From contig BLZA01000017.1 of the NCBI GenBank assembly GCA_013423385.1, positions 1 to 64,000 on the forward strand: 64,000 bases of DNA, in the 5' to 3' direction. How positions within the stretch are numbered: the first letter of the stretch is position 1; every line of letters begins with the position of its first letter. This DNA comes from Naganishia liquefaciens. Its lineage: Eukaryota > Basidiomycota > Tremellomycetes > Filobasidiales > Filobasidiaceae. Below, in pieces: positions 36,804 through 48,340 of this stretch. The translations under genes and the position numbers were made by a program. The notes beneath the pieces are model-generated. The model saw nothing but the letters and a program-made list of their open reading frames with translations. It was not told the DNA's origin and did no database searches.

Positions 36804-39391
36804 TTAAGCACCACCTCCTGTTCGCTCGACACTGATAGCTTTGACTTCTGCCCGCTTCGGGCTTTCTTCCTTTGCCTTAGGACCAGCAGGGTCTTCGTTC
36901 GACACCGAATGTCCAACGTTCTCCATATGCGCTAAATGCGTAAAGGCGTTCTCAAGCTGCAATTCCTTCATACCAGCGGCAATCTCCAAGAAGTCGTGAA
37001 GCTCGACATATCCCTTTCGGCCAAAGTCGACTTCGCGCAAGATGTTGTCGGCGACTTCTTGGTCTTCGGCATAACCCATGTCTTTCATTGCATGGACCAA
37101 GTCGTCTTTGGCAATGTGTCCATCGTGGTCAAAGTCGAGCTGCTCGAATGATGATTGCAGGGACTTGACCTCGTCAGGAGAGAACTGGGCTCGCAGGTAC
37201 AGATTGCTCTCGTCCATGGGTCCAACGCCAGCTCCGGTAACGGCGATCAGACCCTTCTTCTTGACCTCTTGAAGCTTCAAACCCTTCAAGTGCTGGTTGA
37301 AGATCATGTTAGCAATGCTCATTTGAAATTTGCTGGCCACTACTTACACCTGGCAGACCCATAGACTCCAAGAAGATCATGGCCTCGTCGAATTCAGATT
37401 CACGTCGAGATCCATCCCAACCAAGCTCGTTGCCCATGATCTCGATGACTCTCGGCAACGCGTCCAGAGCGGCCTGCACATTGAGGAAACTCAAACGTGT
37501 TCGTCGAGCGATAAAGTCGGTAGCCTTAAGGGCATACTCCGCTCGGCAGGCGTATCGGGCTTCGGCCTCGATGTACGGGTACAATGGGGAAAGACGAGTA
37601 CCGTGGATGGGCCATGAAAGACCGGTTTCCTCGGCCATAGCGGCGACGGTCCATGCTCGGTCTCCATAGGTGTTCGACAAGTGCTTGGCGACTTCAGTAT
37701 CAAGACCGAACTGCTGAATGAGCTTGATGAACATGGTGTGGCTCCATGCGTGGGCGCCGATCAACTTGATGTGCTGAGTCTGGCATGGTCCAAGAGGCTT
37801 GAGCTTGAACTCCTTGATGGCTGCATCAACCGTCTCCTCTGCCATGGCTCGGTACGTGGTCCACTTGCCACCAGCAATGGTCATCAAACCGGATTCTGAA
37901 GTATTGATCATGTGGTTCCGAACCAAAGACTGAGTGTCGGCCGCGTCCGGGTCTCGCACAAGCGGTCGGAGACCCGACCACGCAGACAAAACATCACCTC
38001 GTCGAACCTTGATGTCCGGTGACAAGTAATGACGAACTTCGTCCAAGATCCACTGAATCTCTTCCTCCTTGGGCAAAGGATGCGGTTCGACGGCAGAGGG
38101 CGAATCTGTGGTACCGGCGATGACGTTGCCTTGCCATGGCAAGAAGAAGATGACTCGGCCATCTGAAGTGTTGGGGTCGAGGAGACCCATGCCCTTCGGT
38201 CCGTAATAGTTTGGCAGCGTGATGTGCACACCTGACGAAGGGGCGACAATCTCTGGAACCTGTTGGTTGTCGAGCTTTCGGATACCGTCCGTGAAGGGGC
38301 CAGTGGCGTTGATGACACCCTGAAAGCAACGAGATGTCAGTGATTTTGCGAAAATGAAAGAAGCACTCGACTGACCTTGCACTTGACGTCCCACTCCTCG
38401 CCTGTCATCCTGTCCTTCATCCTGACACCGCTAATTCGCTCTTTACCGCCGTGTGCCGCACTAGGCGTCTTGTGGATCTTGACAACCTCGGTGTAATTGG
38501 TGACAACCGCACCGTGCTGGACGGCCGTCATAATCAGAGAAACGTTCATTCGAGAGTCATTGTGTTGTCCGTCGTAATAGACGACACCACCGACAAGACC
38601 CTCAGACTTCAACATAGGGAAGGCCTCGAGTGCCTTGCCTCGGCCCATCCAGTAAGCGCTCTCCATGTTCTGCGAACCGGCAAGCAGGTCATAGAGCTTG
38701 CACCCGGCGTAGTAGTATGGCAATTGCCACCAAGTGTAGATGGGCAAAAGCAGTCTGCAACGCGAAAATTAGTCTCTGTTGCGCATGTTCCCGTCCAAAC
38801 AACTCACGGAAGGGAGTGAGACAGATGTGGCGCAGTCTCCAGAAAGATCTTTCGCTCTCGCAACGCCTCCCTGACCAACTTCCACTGCTCGTAGTCCAGT
38901 TCGAAAATGGCCTTTTGCAAGTATCGGACACCACCGTGTACGAGCTTTGTCGATTTGGACGATGTACCGGAAGAAAAGTCCTCACGCTCGACACACGCAA
39001 CTTTGAGACCTCTTGAGGCGGCATCGAGGGCAACACCGGAACCCGTGGCTCCTCCACCAACGATCACAAGATCAAAGATGTCTTCATCTGCTGGCGCCTC
39101 CGTCGTCAACGCTGTTGGATTGGCCTTAGCGCCCGTTGGTGGTTCGTTGGCGTTCGATTTCGTGGTTGCCGGAGCAACGTTGAGCGTCTTTCCAGACGAC
39201 CTCAAATGCTTCATCATCTGCTCTCGTGTCGGCGGAGACCAAAGTGGACCCGGACGTCGCTTTGCGACGGGGATCTCATCGGCCAGAACGGCGGTCGAGT
39301 TGAGGTAGTAGTAGGTCGCCGATGTGGCGAGCAGTGCGGACGACGCAACGGCGGCGTTGCGCCTGCTGATAGTCGGTAAACGTCGGAACAT
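36804..39391 (-). CDS. GUT2: FAD-dependent glycerol-3-phosphate dehydrogenase, mitochondrial
   Basis: Oxidises glycerol 3-phosphate to dihydroxyacetone phosphate at the outer face of the inner mitochondrial membrane and passes electrons to ubiquinone. It serves glycerol use and the glycerol-phosphate shuttle. Model (minus): 39391-38808, 38754-38376, 38319-37348, 37292-36804; 807 codons. The N-terminus is a basic presequence (MFRRLPTISRR) with a hydrophobic segment (13-36). The FAD-binding motif VIVGGGATGSGVAL lies near 108-121, then SSGTSSKSTKLVHGGVRYL. The last 160 residues carry an EF-hand loop (DFDHDGHIAKDD, 698-709) and a weaker second one, as in animal GPD2. Budding-yeast Gut2 (about 649 residues) lacks this, so calcium control is possible. 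The start is set by the presequence. Confidence 0.95.
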
Positions 39392-40822
39392 GGTGATTAT
39401 ACTGCAGACGTTGATTCTTTCTTTGATTGCTGTCAACTAGTGGCTGGCGAATATGGCTTTATAACAGACAAGGTCACGATTCGTCTTCCTTTGAGAATTG
39501 TTGAATCGAAGAAGGCGAATCCGGGCCGGGCGATCCGGGAGAAGCAGTCGGGCTGAAACACGGAGATCGGTGCGGAGCGGATCCCGTTCAAACAGAAAAG
39601 GAGAACTGTGCGTCGGTTTGTGCGAGTCTATCCGTGGCGATATTGGATAAGTCCACGCTGACTATATACGATCTATGAAATTCCCAATTCGCATCACCGT
39701 CGCCATCGTCAGGTCCCCGCGAGCAGACTGTACGACGGCTGGAGTGGAAAACGCGTCGGCAAATACTGCGGCGGAAGCGAGGGGAGCCCTTACATCATTC
39801 CCTCGATATCCGACTCGCGAAAAAGTTCGGCCCAGAGTCGGCTGTGTGGCAAAACTGGCACTACCCCGCACCCGTTTCCCCGCATCGTGCGGTAGCAGCG
39901 TTTAGCGCTCCGACAGCGTGCGATCCGAAGACGGTGGAGTCGGAGCGAAACTCATCGTTTGCGCTTTGCCAATCATAGACGTCAATTCGATTCTCCGCAA
40001 AGCCCGCCTTCGCGGTGTCCCCACGGTATGAGCCCTAATAATGCTCCGGGCCCTGGATCGCAGAGTTCATCGCCCCACAATCTATGCTGGTACCGATCTG
40101 GAGAAGCAGCCAGAGACCAGGATGCAAGGCTATCGATAAATAGTCAATCATTATGAGCTCATTAGCTAGTTCCCCGAGCTGTTCACCGCACATCGATTAT
40201 ACACCGGACAAACAAGCTGGACGGACCACATAGCTGATCAGACGAGGTACTATTTGTGTTAAAGTACTGAGAAGAGCATCATTAACATCCCTTGTACTAT
40301 CGTCCGTCGTTCTTAATTCATGTGATGTTGACAGCGTATACAAAGCTTGCGTATTCTCATGGCTTTACAGCTTGGGCTGTCCCGTAGCACGCACCACGTC
40401 TCCGAGATGAAGCAGCCATCCTCTGACGCACGGGCAGTCAGATTCCGTTTGGATCTTCGTTCGTTGGACATGAGATGCGTCCGAACAGTCTGGCTGAAAG
40501 GTCTTGATCCGGACGGCGCTGAAATGCACGCAACCTTAGGGACGCACCCAGCTTATAATCACTAGATGTCGTGTTTGCAAGATTGGTCGGAGCCCTTGTG
40601 ATCCATGTAAATATGATATTTGCACATCAGGTCGAATGTCGACACTGGAGCCAAATGCCTTTTCTCTACATAAGCGTCAAAATATGCGCGCTCCCCGTTG
40701 AGTCGCGGCGATCTCCCACCTGTATTAGGGAGAGTAAATCTCTTGAACCCTCTCTACAACACCTCGGATTTCCTGCTCAATACGGGCCAGATACTCCGCA
40801 TCATTCTCGTCTTTTGCTCCTG
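39392..40822. other. Intergenic region between GUT2 and the histone deacetylase gene
   Basis: About 1.4 kb holding the GUT2 promoter and the deacetylase 3' flank. Small open frames (65-85 codons) show no domain. No tRNA or repeat seen. Confidence 0.5.
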
Positions 40823-42391
40823 CTATGAATATCCACAACGATATAACGTTATAATTCGCAAATCTAGGGCAAGCTTGAAGAACTTGAACATACTGGGTTG
40901 CACATGCATTTGGAATGAAGGCGAATATTCTCGCCAGTAGTCATGGGCAGGTACGTCTTCGGGAATAACACGTCCAAGCTGCCCCGGGATTAGCATTTCG
41001 CAGAATCGGGCTTGCGGGATCACTCACAAGCGTACTCGTCACGATCGCCCAACCCCTCGCCGTATTCGCCCGATGGTAACCTCCTCCGCCCAAGACCAGA
41101 AGCTTGACACCCCATTTCATCGTTTGCTGGATACACCACGTGACGCCGCCTTCTCCTTGCGTCGACCAATTTGCCGCGCCGTCCACGAGCTTGTCACCCG
41201 CGAGCGCATCCATGCCGAGTAACAAAACCACATAGTCTGGCTCAAAGGCAGCGCGCAGCGGTTCAATGCACTTTTGCCATATGCGTGAGTAAGTATTGAT
41301 CGATGCTCCGCGACGAAGTGGAATCGCGACGGTGCACGGGGTAGGCGTTGTTGCGAGTGTCAGGTCCGCTTCCGAGTTGGAAGGAAAGAAGCCAGGCGAC
41401 TGATGGTGTACGGATACCGTCATCACCGTCGGCTTTGGCTGACGCTTCTGGCTGGTCGTCATAGGTAAAGAGTATCGGTATGGGTGTTTAAAAGCGGCTG
41501 CGGGAGCATCCCCAAAATGCACGTCGAGGTCGATGTACATGATCCGAGGTTTGCGAGTCGATACGCATCGCGACTCGTCTGCTACTTGAACCGCAAGTTT
41601 TGAACGACGAAGCAGGTCGATGCCTAGAACGACGTCTTGGACGTAACAGAAGCCGGAGCATTTGTCACGAAGAGCATGGTGTCTCCCTCCTTCCCAGTTG
41701 ATGGCAATATCGACAGCCTGAGAGTCTGTTGTTCCTGATCCTTGTGTGTCACCGGCATCAGTGGCAGGCGACTTGTCAGTCACGAGCAGACTTGCAGCTG
41801 TCAAGGTCGATCCAGCGATCCACTCGACGTAACTGGCAAGCTTGGGGAAAGCCGGACAATCCTGGGTAACAGAATGAGCTGTGACGACCCTTCGCTAGAC
41901 GCCATTGACGACTGCACTGTCCACCATACATCTTGCAGACCAAACCTTGCAGCCGCCGACTGCGCGGTTCGTGCCTTCTTCTTGGGCGGAGAGTCGTAGT
42001 CTTGCAAGGATGATGAAGACACAGTCTCATCGCTTTCGGAATCGCAAGAGCTACTGCCATCTTCAGCGTCTTCTTGCTGCGGATCTAGGAGGAAATCTTG
42101 ATAGAGCTGTCAGACTTCTTTCAACACGAAAGTGGCAACCAATTATTATTCACCAAGGAAACTTTGCGAATGGTACCTCAGCAGGTCGGATCTTGATGCG
42201 GGCAGAGCCCGGACACGCTTCGCCAACGGCAGTTCGTCCGCTGATTCTGTCAAATCTGGCGATGTTTCCGTCAAGAGGTGGAGACTCTCGATCAAACGGT
42301 GAACCCGGGCTGAGCGTCCAGACGGGTGGGTACCAATGTTGCCGAGCGATTCGAGTTCCGGTGAATGGACGTATGCCACTTTGAGCGGCAT
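40823..42391 (-). CDS. Class I histone deacetylase, Hos1/HDAC8-like
   Basis: Zinc-dependent lysine deacetylase. Model (minus): 42391-42154, 42096-41930, 41861-41028, 40978-40823; 464 codons, close to yeast Hos1 (about 470). Landmarks: GLQDDCPAFPKL, active-site pair GGRHHA (196-197), GFCYVQDVVLGI, zinc ligands DLDVH (248, 250) and GMDALAGD (353), and the catalytic Tyr in GGGGYHRANTAR (397). The usual HHGDGV after the ligand reads HFGDAP, and GADSLAGD reads GMDALAGD, both changes outside the metal ligands. An acidic/Ser-rich insert (SSSCDSESDETVSSSS) follows exon 1, with a basic patch (PPKKKAR) that could be a nuclear signal. Substrate unknown (Hos1 acts on cohesin Smc3 in yeast; transfer of that role is inference). 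Confidence 0.88.
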
Positions 42392-42782
42392 GGTAATAGC
42401 TATGGATCGCTTGTGGTGATGATGCCCTCGATGACAGCGGTGGGCGAGTTGGAAAGCTGCAGAGTCTTGTAAACAGATGGAGTTGTAAACACCAGCGACT
42501 CTTCCGTTCTCGTTTGTTTACAATGTCGAACTGTCCACCCTCTCATCCGAGTCGATCAGGATAGATATGAGTATCAGCTCGAGTTCCTCTGCTCTTCATC
42601 ATGAAATGCAATATAGCAAGCAGTATTATGCACAGGTACAATTGGTACATCAAAGTACGTCTTTACGAGGAGGTCGATACAGCAGCTTGGAAGTCTTCTA
42701 CAGGTCGGACGGGGACCCTTCCGTCAAACGAGGGCATCTTACACCCTTTTCCTTTTTCTTTTGGATCGAAGCGAGGAGCGTC
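42392..42782. other. Promoter region of the deacetylase gene
   Basis: Short spacer between the deacetylase ATG and the end of the PH-domain gene (both minus strand). No separate feature seen. Confidence 0.5.
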
Positions 42783-45700
42783 TTATGCGGCCTGGTCTTC
42801 AGCCAGCATTCGTTCCATGTTGTCGATATTCCGGTCGCGCTCTGCTGCGGCAAGGCGTTCCGCTTCTGCCACCGCTCGGGCATTACCTAAGATGCAAGTG
42901 ATGAGATATGCACTGATTGAGACGAGTCAGCAGACGTACCTTCCGGGGTGTCTTCTGTGTCTGGCACGCCAGTCTGCTGAGGATTCGGTACAGGATCCCC
43001 AGGCCTTCTTCTTCTGCGACGCCTGGGCAGCGTAATGATCTTTGGCATTGGGCGCGAATCAAGGTCCAGCGCGACGTTTGTCGCAGCCTGGAAAGCCTGT
43101 TGGAACGGATGCTTAGCATATTATAGAGACCATCACAACATCACTCACCTCTATCCAATCCACCACATCCTTTGCACTATCCGTCTGCAGCAAAAACTGC
43201 TCTCCTTCCACTCGGACTCGCACAACATTGCGCTTCTTGACGTAATCCGCGGCCAGACCACTCTCAGCATTCTGCAAGGTATATTGCTTGATCAGCGCAT
43301 TGCTGCCGTGGAAAGGCAGATGCGCTGCGATATCTCTCGCATGCGATGACGAGGCCGACATCTGCGAAGGCTGTGAAGAGGAAGTCACGCTTGCCCTCCT
43401 GCCACCTGAGTTTGTGCTTGCGTTGGAGGATGATGTGAATAAAGCCAAATCCTTCGCGTCTGGGCCATGCGACGCTGAAGTAGATATCGTGGTGCCTGCA
43501 CTGATAGACGCGCGTCGTGCAGCAGCAGCCGCGACGAGGCCTTCTCTTGTGTTTGCGGTTGCGTTCGCGTCAACGGAACCCCTGCGCGAACCATTCGGCG
43601 AATTTCCGCCAGGAACAGGCGACCCCCGCCGTTCAGCTGTCGCGGCTGCCGCTGTCGAGGCCAAGCTACCGCGGCGTAGCTCTCCAGGTCGATGGACGTG
43701 AAGATTATCGTAGTCGGCTTCATCAATTTCCGGGATACCGTGGGGATCGCCCGCTTTGAGAGGAACTTTGTGAATGTCGTGCTTGTAAACGCTCAGTGCA
43801 GTACCGTGAATGACGAAGTAGTGGCGTTTCCAACTTCGATCCCTGGCTTGCACACCGGGCGCGGTGAACTCCATCTTGCGTGGCAGGTAACCTTCAATAT
43901 GAACCTGGATCAAAGGTCGATTTCAGCCAGTCTCCTTTTAGCCGGAATTGCAAACCTACGTGACAAAAGTATTCCGGCAGCTTTTCACGACCTTCCTCCT
44001 CTCGCGGTCTCGGCAAATACACCCCCTTGGCAGGCGGGGCATAGTCTGGGAGTTTCTCCTTCATATCATCCATCGAGCGTCTTCGCTTCAGCGGTGACGG
44101 GCCGAGCGCCTGAAGCTGTCGATTTTGCACCATCTGTTTGGGACTCTGCAGAGTGTCTGTAACAGCCGAGAACTTGAAAGGCTGCATCATGCCCACACCG
44201 GGAGTTGGTGGCGGTCGCGTCCAGTCTGCCGAAGACCTTGTACTAGCGGGTGTACGGAAACCCGAAGGAATGGGGCCCGAAACATTACTTGAGACGCTGG
44301 TATTCGTGGCGGTGCGATCCATGGCCGCCGATGATGGCATGGCAGACTGGGATTCCGCCGTCGACTCTCGGCCAGACGTGGAGAGATTGATCATACTTCG
44401 TGAGGCCTGTTTGTAGAATGATGGCCGAGAAGCTTTCAAGGCGGCGAAATCCGAGGCTGGGTTGGGTTCGGGTATTGTATTGACGATCACAGGTTCGTCC
44501 GTTCGGGTTGCGTGTTCTATAACGGCGGCATCCAATTGAGGCTCGGGCACGGTATTTGCTCCTGGCTCCTCCGGCAGGATTTCTAGCGGGCCAGAAGGCT
44601 GCGCAGCGACATCGACAGGCAGTCCCAAATTCAATGCCTCAAGCGGAGGAGCCAACGCGCCAGGACCGTCCTCCGATACTCTACGAGAAGGGATATCGTT
44701 TTGAGTTGGCGTTGGCAGGGTATCAAGTTCGGCTAAGCTATTGGACGAGGGATCTGGTATTGGCCCATCAAAGTAACTGTTGCCGGATTGCTCCCTCGAA
44801 GTTCCATATTCGACATCCGGGACCGGTCTGGGTTCGTCGGACGCGTTGGAAAGTTCCTGGGATGTCGCTGTCGCATCCGCTCGAGACTGCGAGAACGACC
44901 TGTTTGGACCGTTAGTCGGTGTTTGTGCACCAAATGACGTCCATTGAGACGAATTTTGACCAGGAGATGCCGTAAAGAAGGACGACGCGCCAGCAGTTGG
45001 GGTTCCTGGCGTTGCCAGACCCCATGCCGCAGCAGGTGTATCGGGAGATTCGGTTGACGACAAGTTTAGATGCGGCTGATCGCTATGCCGTCTAGTCGCG
45101 ATAGCAGACTGCTGAGCAGCCGTCCCAGATGCGGAGGAAGTTGACGTGAGCTGCATCGGCGAAGTCGTCATGTCGTAATTGCCGAAATTCACATCTGCCG
45201 ACGGATCTTCTTCATTCTCCTCGGTGATGGAGGAAACCGACGCCTGGTGTGCATGCCCAGGATGCGATCCGCTCGGTTGCCGCACTCTGTGAGAAAGCAG
45301 ACCTCGAGTGCCCGCGTTTCCGAGGGTACTCGTGACGCCGCTCTGCATCGGCACATCGTCAGACGACACCGAGCTCGATGTCGATGTTCCGCTCGAGGCC
45401 GATCCGGTTCGATCTCTGGTGATCTCAGACGAGGTACGATTCCTCTGCGTAATTGCAGGAGCCTCGGTTTCGGTATCCGAATCGGACGAGTCCGGACCTG
45501 ATCCTTCTTCCGAACTGGAATCGTCGTCCCCGTCCTCGTCATCACTTTCCTCCTGAGTCTCTTGTGCTTGCGCTGGCGGTCGATGGGAGGGCTCACGCAG
45601 CATGACGGGCTGGAAAGCCAAGGCCTCAGCAACGACTAGGTACCGCGGGCGAAGCGTCTTACCATATGAGCTTTGGCTCGTCTTATTTCCGCCGGACTAG

Positions 45701-46832
45701 CCTCGACTCCTCGATTCGGACTCGTGGTTCGGCTTCCCGACTGGTTATTACCGTCATTCTCCCCCACCCTGCTACCTTCCGCTCCGTTGGCCATGAAGGG
45801 AAACCCATAGCCCGCGACAACCCCACTCGAAGACGTCGGCCGCGAACTCGCCCGCGACCCAGGAGCCGAGCCACCCGTATTTTGATCTCTCAACGTCGGC
45901 AAATTCGCAATCGGTCGCGGCATCGGTGTCGACGGAATAATCGTCATTCCCCACCCTGTTCCTCCGGGCGTCCGAGCACTCTGCGGCCCTGGCGTACGTG
46001 CTCCCCAGCCTCCGGGAGATGAGCCCGGGGTATCGCGGAAATACGACGATGAAGCGAGTCGAGAGGGTAGGTGCGGCGGGGGTATTGAGATCTTGCCGAT
46101 CTCTGGGCGTGTAGAGGGACTCTTGGTGTTTGACGCCGGAGCAGGAGATATAGGTGATGCGGGAGTGATCGGTAGGGTATTCGCTGATTCCATAGAGCCC
46201 GAGCCGAGGTTGGAAGGCACCGCAGGCCTGGCGGGAACCGCATTCGAGGCTGCGTTGCTCATAGGCCTTCGCTCCGGATCGATCGGTTTCCAAACATCAT
46301 TCAACGCCGCACGAGTCACCGGCGTCGATTCCGTCTGCACAGCCGCCCGTCTCCGCACGGCATTTTCGTCCAACAGGCCGTTTGGCTCGTCAAACACTGT
46401 CGTCCCTGGTGGAAACGATGTATTCCCACCCGTCACGCTCGCCAGCCGCGCGGAACTCGTCGGCGGCGTCTGCGGGATCGCCGAATTCGCGAGCGAACTT
46501 CGTCTTCCAGCTTTGCTCGCCGTGGGACTATTCGGTGACGCTGCACTTGTCGGTGAACCTTGTCCCGAGAGCGAAAACCTTCGCTTCGCGGGGCTAGTAG
46601 GCGACGTCGGATCGTCGTGCTTGGCATTCAAGTTCAAAATCGACCGAGACGTGAGTTTGCTTTTCAAGACGCCAATCTTGCTGCCGGCGTGTGTGCCCGA
46701 TCCGGCCGTTTCCTCTTGTGTGATATCCTCGGCCAGCAGATCGACAGATGGTTTCCTGCGCGTTGCCGCCGCGGGGCTTTCTTGCGGGTCGACGGACGAC
46801 CGTCGTCGCTGTTTCGAGAATAAAAAGGACAT
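42783..46832 (-). CDS. Large PH-domain protein with disordered N-terminal two thirds
   Basis: Unnamed fungal protein. Model (minus): 46832-45663, 45609-43960, 43904-43149, 43096-42940, 42886-42783; 1278 codons. Residues 1-900 are Ser/Pro/Thr-rich, with repeated RRRSS, SPTSP and TPG motifs and an acidic stretch (ESDDEDGDDDSSSEEGSG), typical of phosphorylated, disordered scaffolds. From about 940 a PH domain begins (EGYLPRKMEF, DRSWKRHYFVIHGTALSVYK) and resumes after a Ser/Ala-rich insert of about 110 residues (VRVRVEGEQFLLQTDSAKDV, VVDWIEAFQAATNVAL). The end is basic (PRRRRRRP) then helical (AEAERLAAAERDRN). PH domains bind phosphoinositides or proteins at membranes, so a signalling or membrane-cortex adaptor is a fair guess, no more. 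The ATG in MSFLFSKQRRR is the first in frame. Confidence 0.85.
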
Positions 46833-47770
46833 TTGCAAAAAAAAGCTAGGAGTCGATTCGGTCGGGGTGGTTGTTTAATAGTCGATTGATGGGAACATTG
46901 GTTGAATTGTGGTTATAACGATGCAAAATGGTCACGCGATCTGAACAAAGAATGCGGTGCGATGCATTTGAGCTTGGCGCTGCAGCCCAAGAGAAAACGA
47001 TGAATACTCACCTATGAACAAAAACTGAGCCCCACGGGTCTTTGCACCAAGGAGGGAATCCGTCACCACGACCGACGACGAGGACGAGGACGAGGACGAG
47101 TCTAAACTGAACTGGGCGCTGTCTCCCGCGGCCGCGTCTGCAATGTGCGTCGTACTGAATTAGCCCGCTGCCCGCTGCCCAAAGACGTCAGGGGCATTCG
47201 TGTTCTCTCGCCCGATCGCCGTCACGCAGGCTGACAAGCAAAGGAAGCAGCAGGTGGAGGCCACCCACGGCGATCCCTGCGCGCGCTAAATAGCCCGGCG
47301 CGCGCGAGTATTCTCCCCCCGCGGGTCGCAGCAGCTTCGGGGTCTGCTCGGCACAGGGAGATGCTATTTGAGGGCCCACCTGGCGGACGTCTGGGCGAAT
47401 ACATGACAGCAGAACCACGAGCCGGATGACAATGACGGGTGTATCCCATCACGGAGCCGGACGGCGGGATGCTTAGTTGAGTATCGCGCGGGGCTGTTAG
47501 CAGGACGCGGCAGCGGTTTCGATGCGAAGCGAGACGTCATATTGGCGGCCCCGAAACTAGTTTTGAGTGTCCTTGCAATCCGTCTCGCTCGCCGCACTCG
47601 TCTAGATTCTGTCAGCAAGTCACAAAGATCCTACTAAAGGACCTGGGGAATGTTGCCGACGATGGCAACCATCTCCGAGGTGACTCGAATTTGCGCCGTA
47701 ATGCCGAATGTGTTGAAACTCAACCAGCTAGAGCTGTGTGCCACTGAAGCGATACCGTGCGCCATATCAA
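46833..47770. other. Upstream region of the PH-domain gene
   Basis: No gene seen. It holds the PH-gene promoter and a GACGAG microsatellite (47074-47100). A GC-rich patch (47270-47330, GCGCGC and CCCCCCGCGGG) interrupts an otherwise even composition. Confidence 0.5.
47074..47100. repeat. GACGAG microsatellite
   Basis: About four and a half units of GACGAG/GACGACGAG, not in a gene model. Confidence 0.85.
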
Positions 47771-48340
47771 ATTAGCTTCGAAAGATCTGGATCCTGTCCT
47801 GACCCAAAACCATTACATCCCCGCAGTAGAAAACGATTAGAAACGCTTCGGACATGCAATGTCCTACCTGCAGGATCGCGTGAACCGCATATTCGTACAA
47901 GAAGGCAACAAAGGGTTTGGCGGCATAGAGGTGAACGGAAGCGTCTGATTCGTTCGTCAGGTGATGACGAGGCGTTTTAGGTGCGGGCTGAGCGATTGCC
48001 GCAAGGGGGTTTCGACAAAAGACAGCAGTGGAGCAAAAGAATATAGACTCAGCGTTCAAGAACCGAAAAACCGGCGCTCTTGTTGCACGTACTTGTTCTT
48101 CAAGGCACTTCGCATGACATTCACCGTCCCCTCGATTGCCGGCTTCAGAAGCTCAACGTGCGTTTGGGCATCGAGGTAGAACGGGCTGGCGGTTGGCAAG
48201 TTGAGCGTGACAGCCCCAAACAGCAGCCGTTTTTCGACAAAGCCAGTCAGACTGATCACGGATCCGTCAATCAGGCTTTCCGCCTTCAGAGCTGAACAAA
48301 CTTGAAATTGCAAACCCTGGAAGACGGGCAGCACTCGCCT
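47770..48340 (-). pseudogene. Decayed NAD(P)-dependent epimerase/reductase (GRE2-like)
   Basis: Minus-strand frames carry the middle of an extended short-chain reductase. NLPTASPFYLDAQTHVELLK followed by PAIEGTVNVMRSALKN (about 48.2-48.09 kb) fits the xTASP...PAVxGTxxxLxSALK motif of GRE2/dihydroflavonol reductase-like enzymes, and CSTAVF with YAAKPFVAFLYEYA (about 48.04-47.87 kb) would be the TSS and YxxxK region. The nucleotide-binding start is not found and frames do not join cleanly, so I call it a relic. The match is by memory of the family and is only moderate. Confidence 0.42.
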
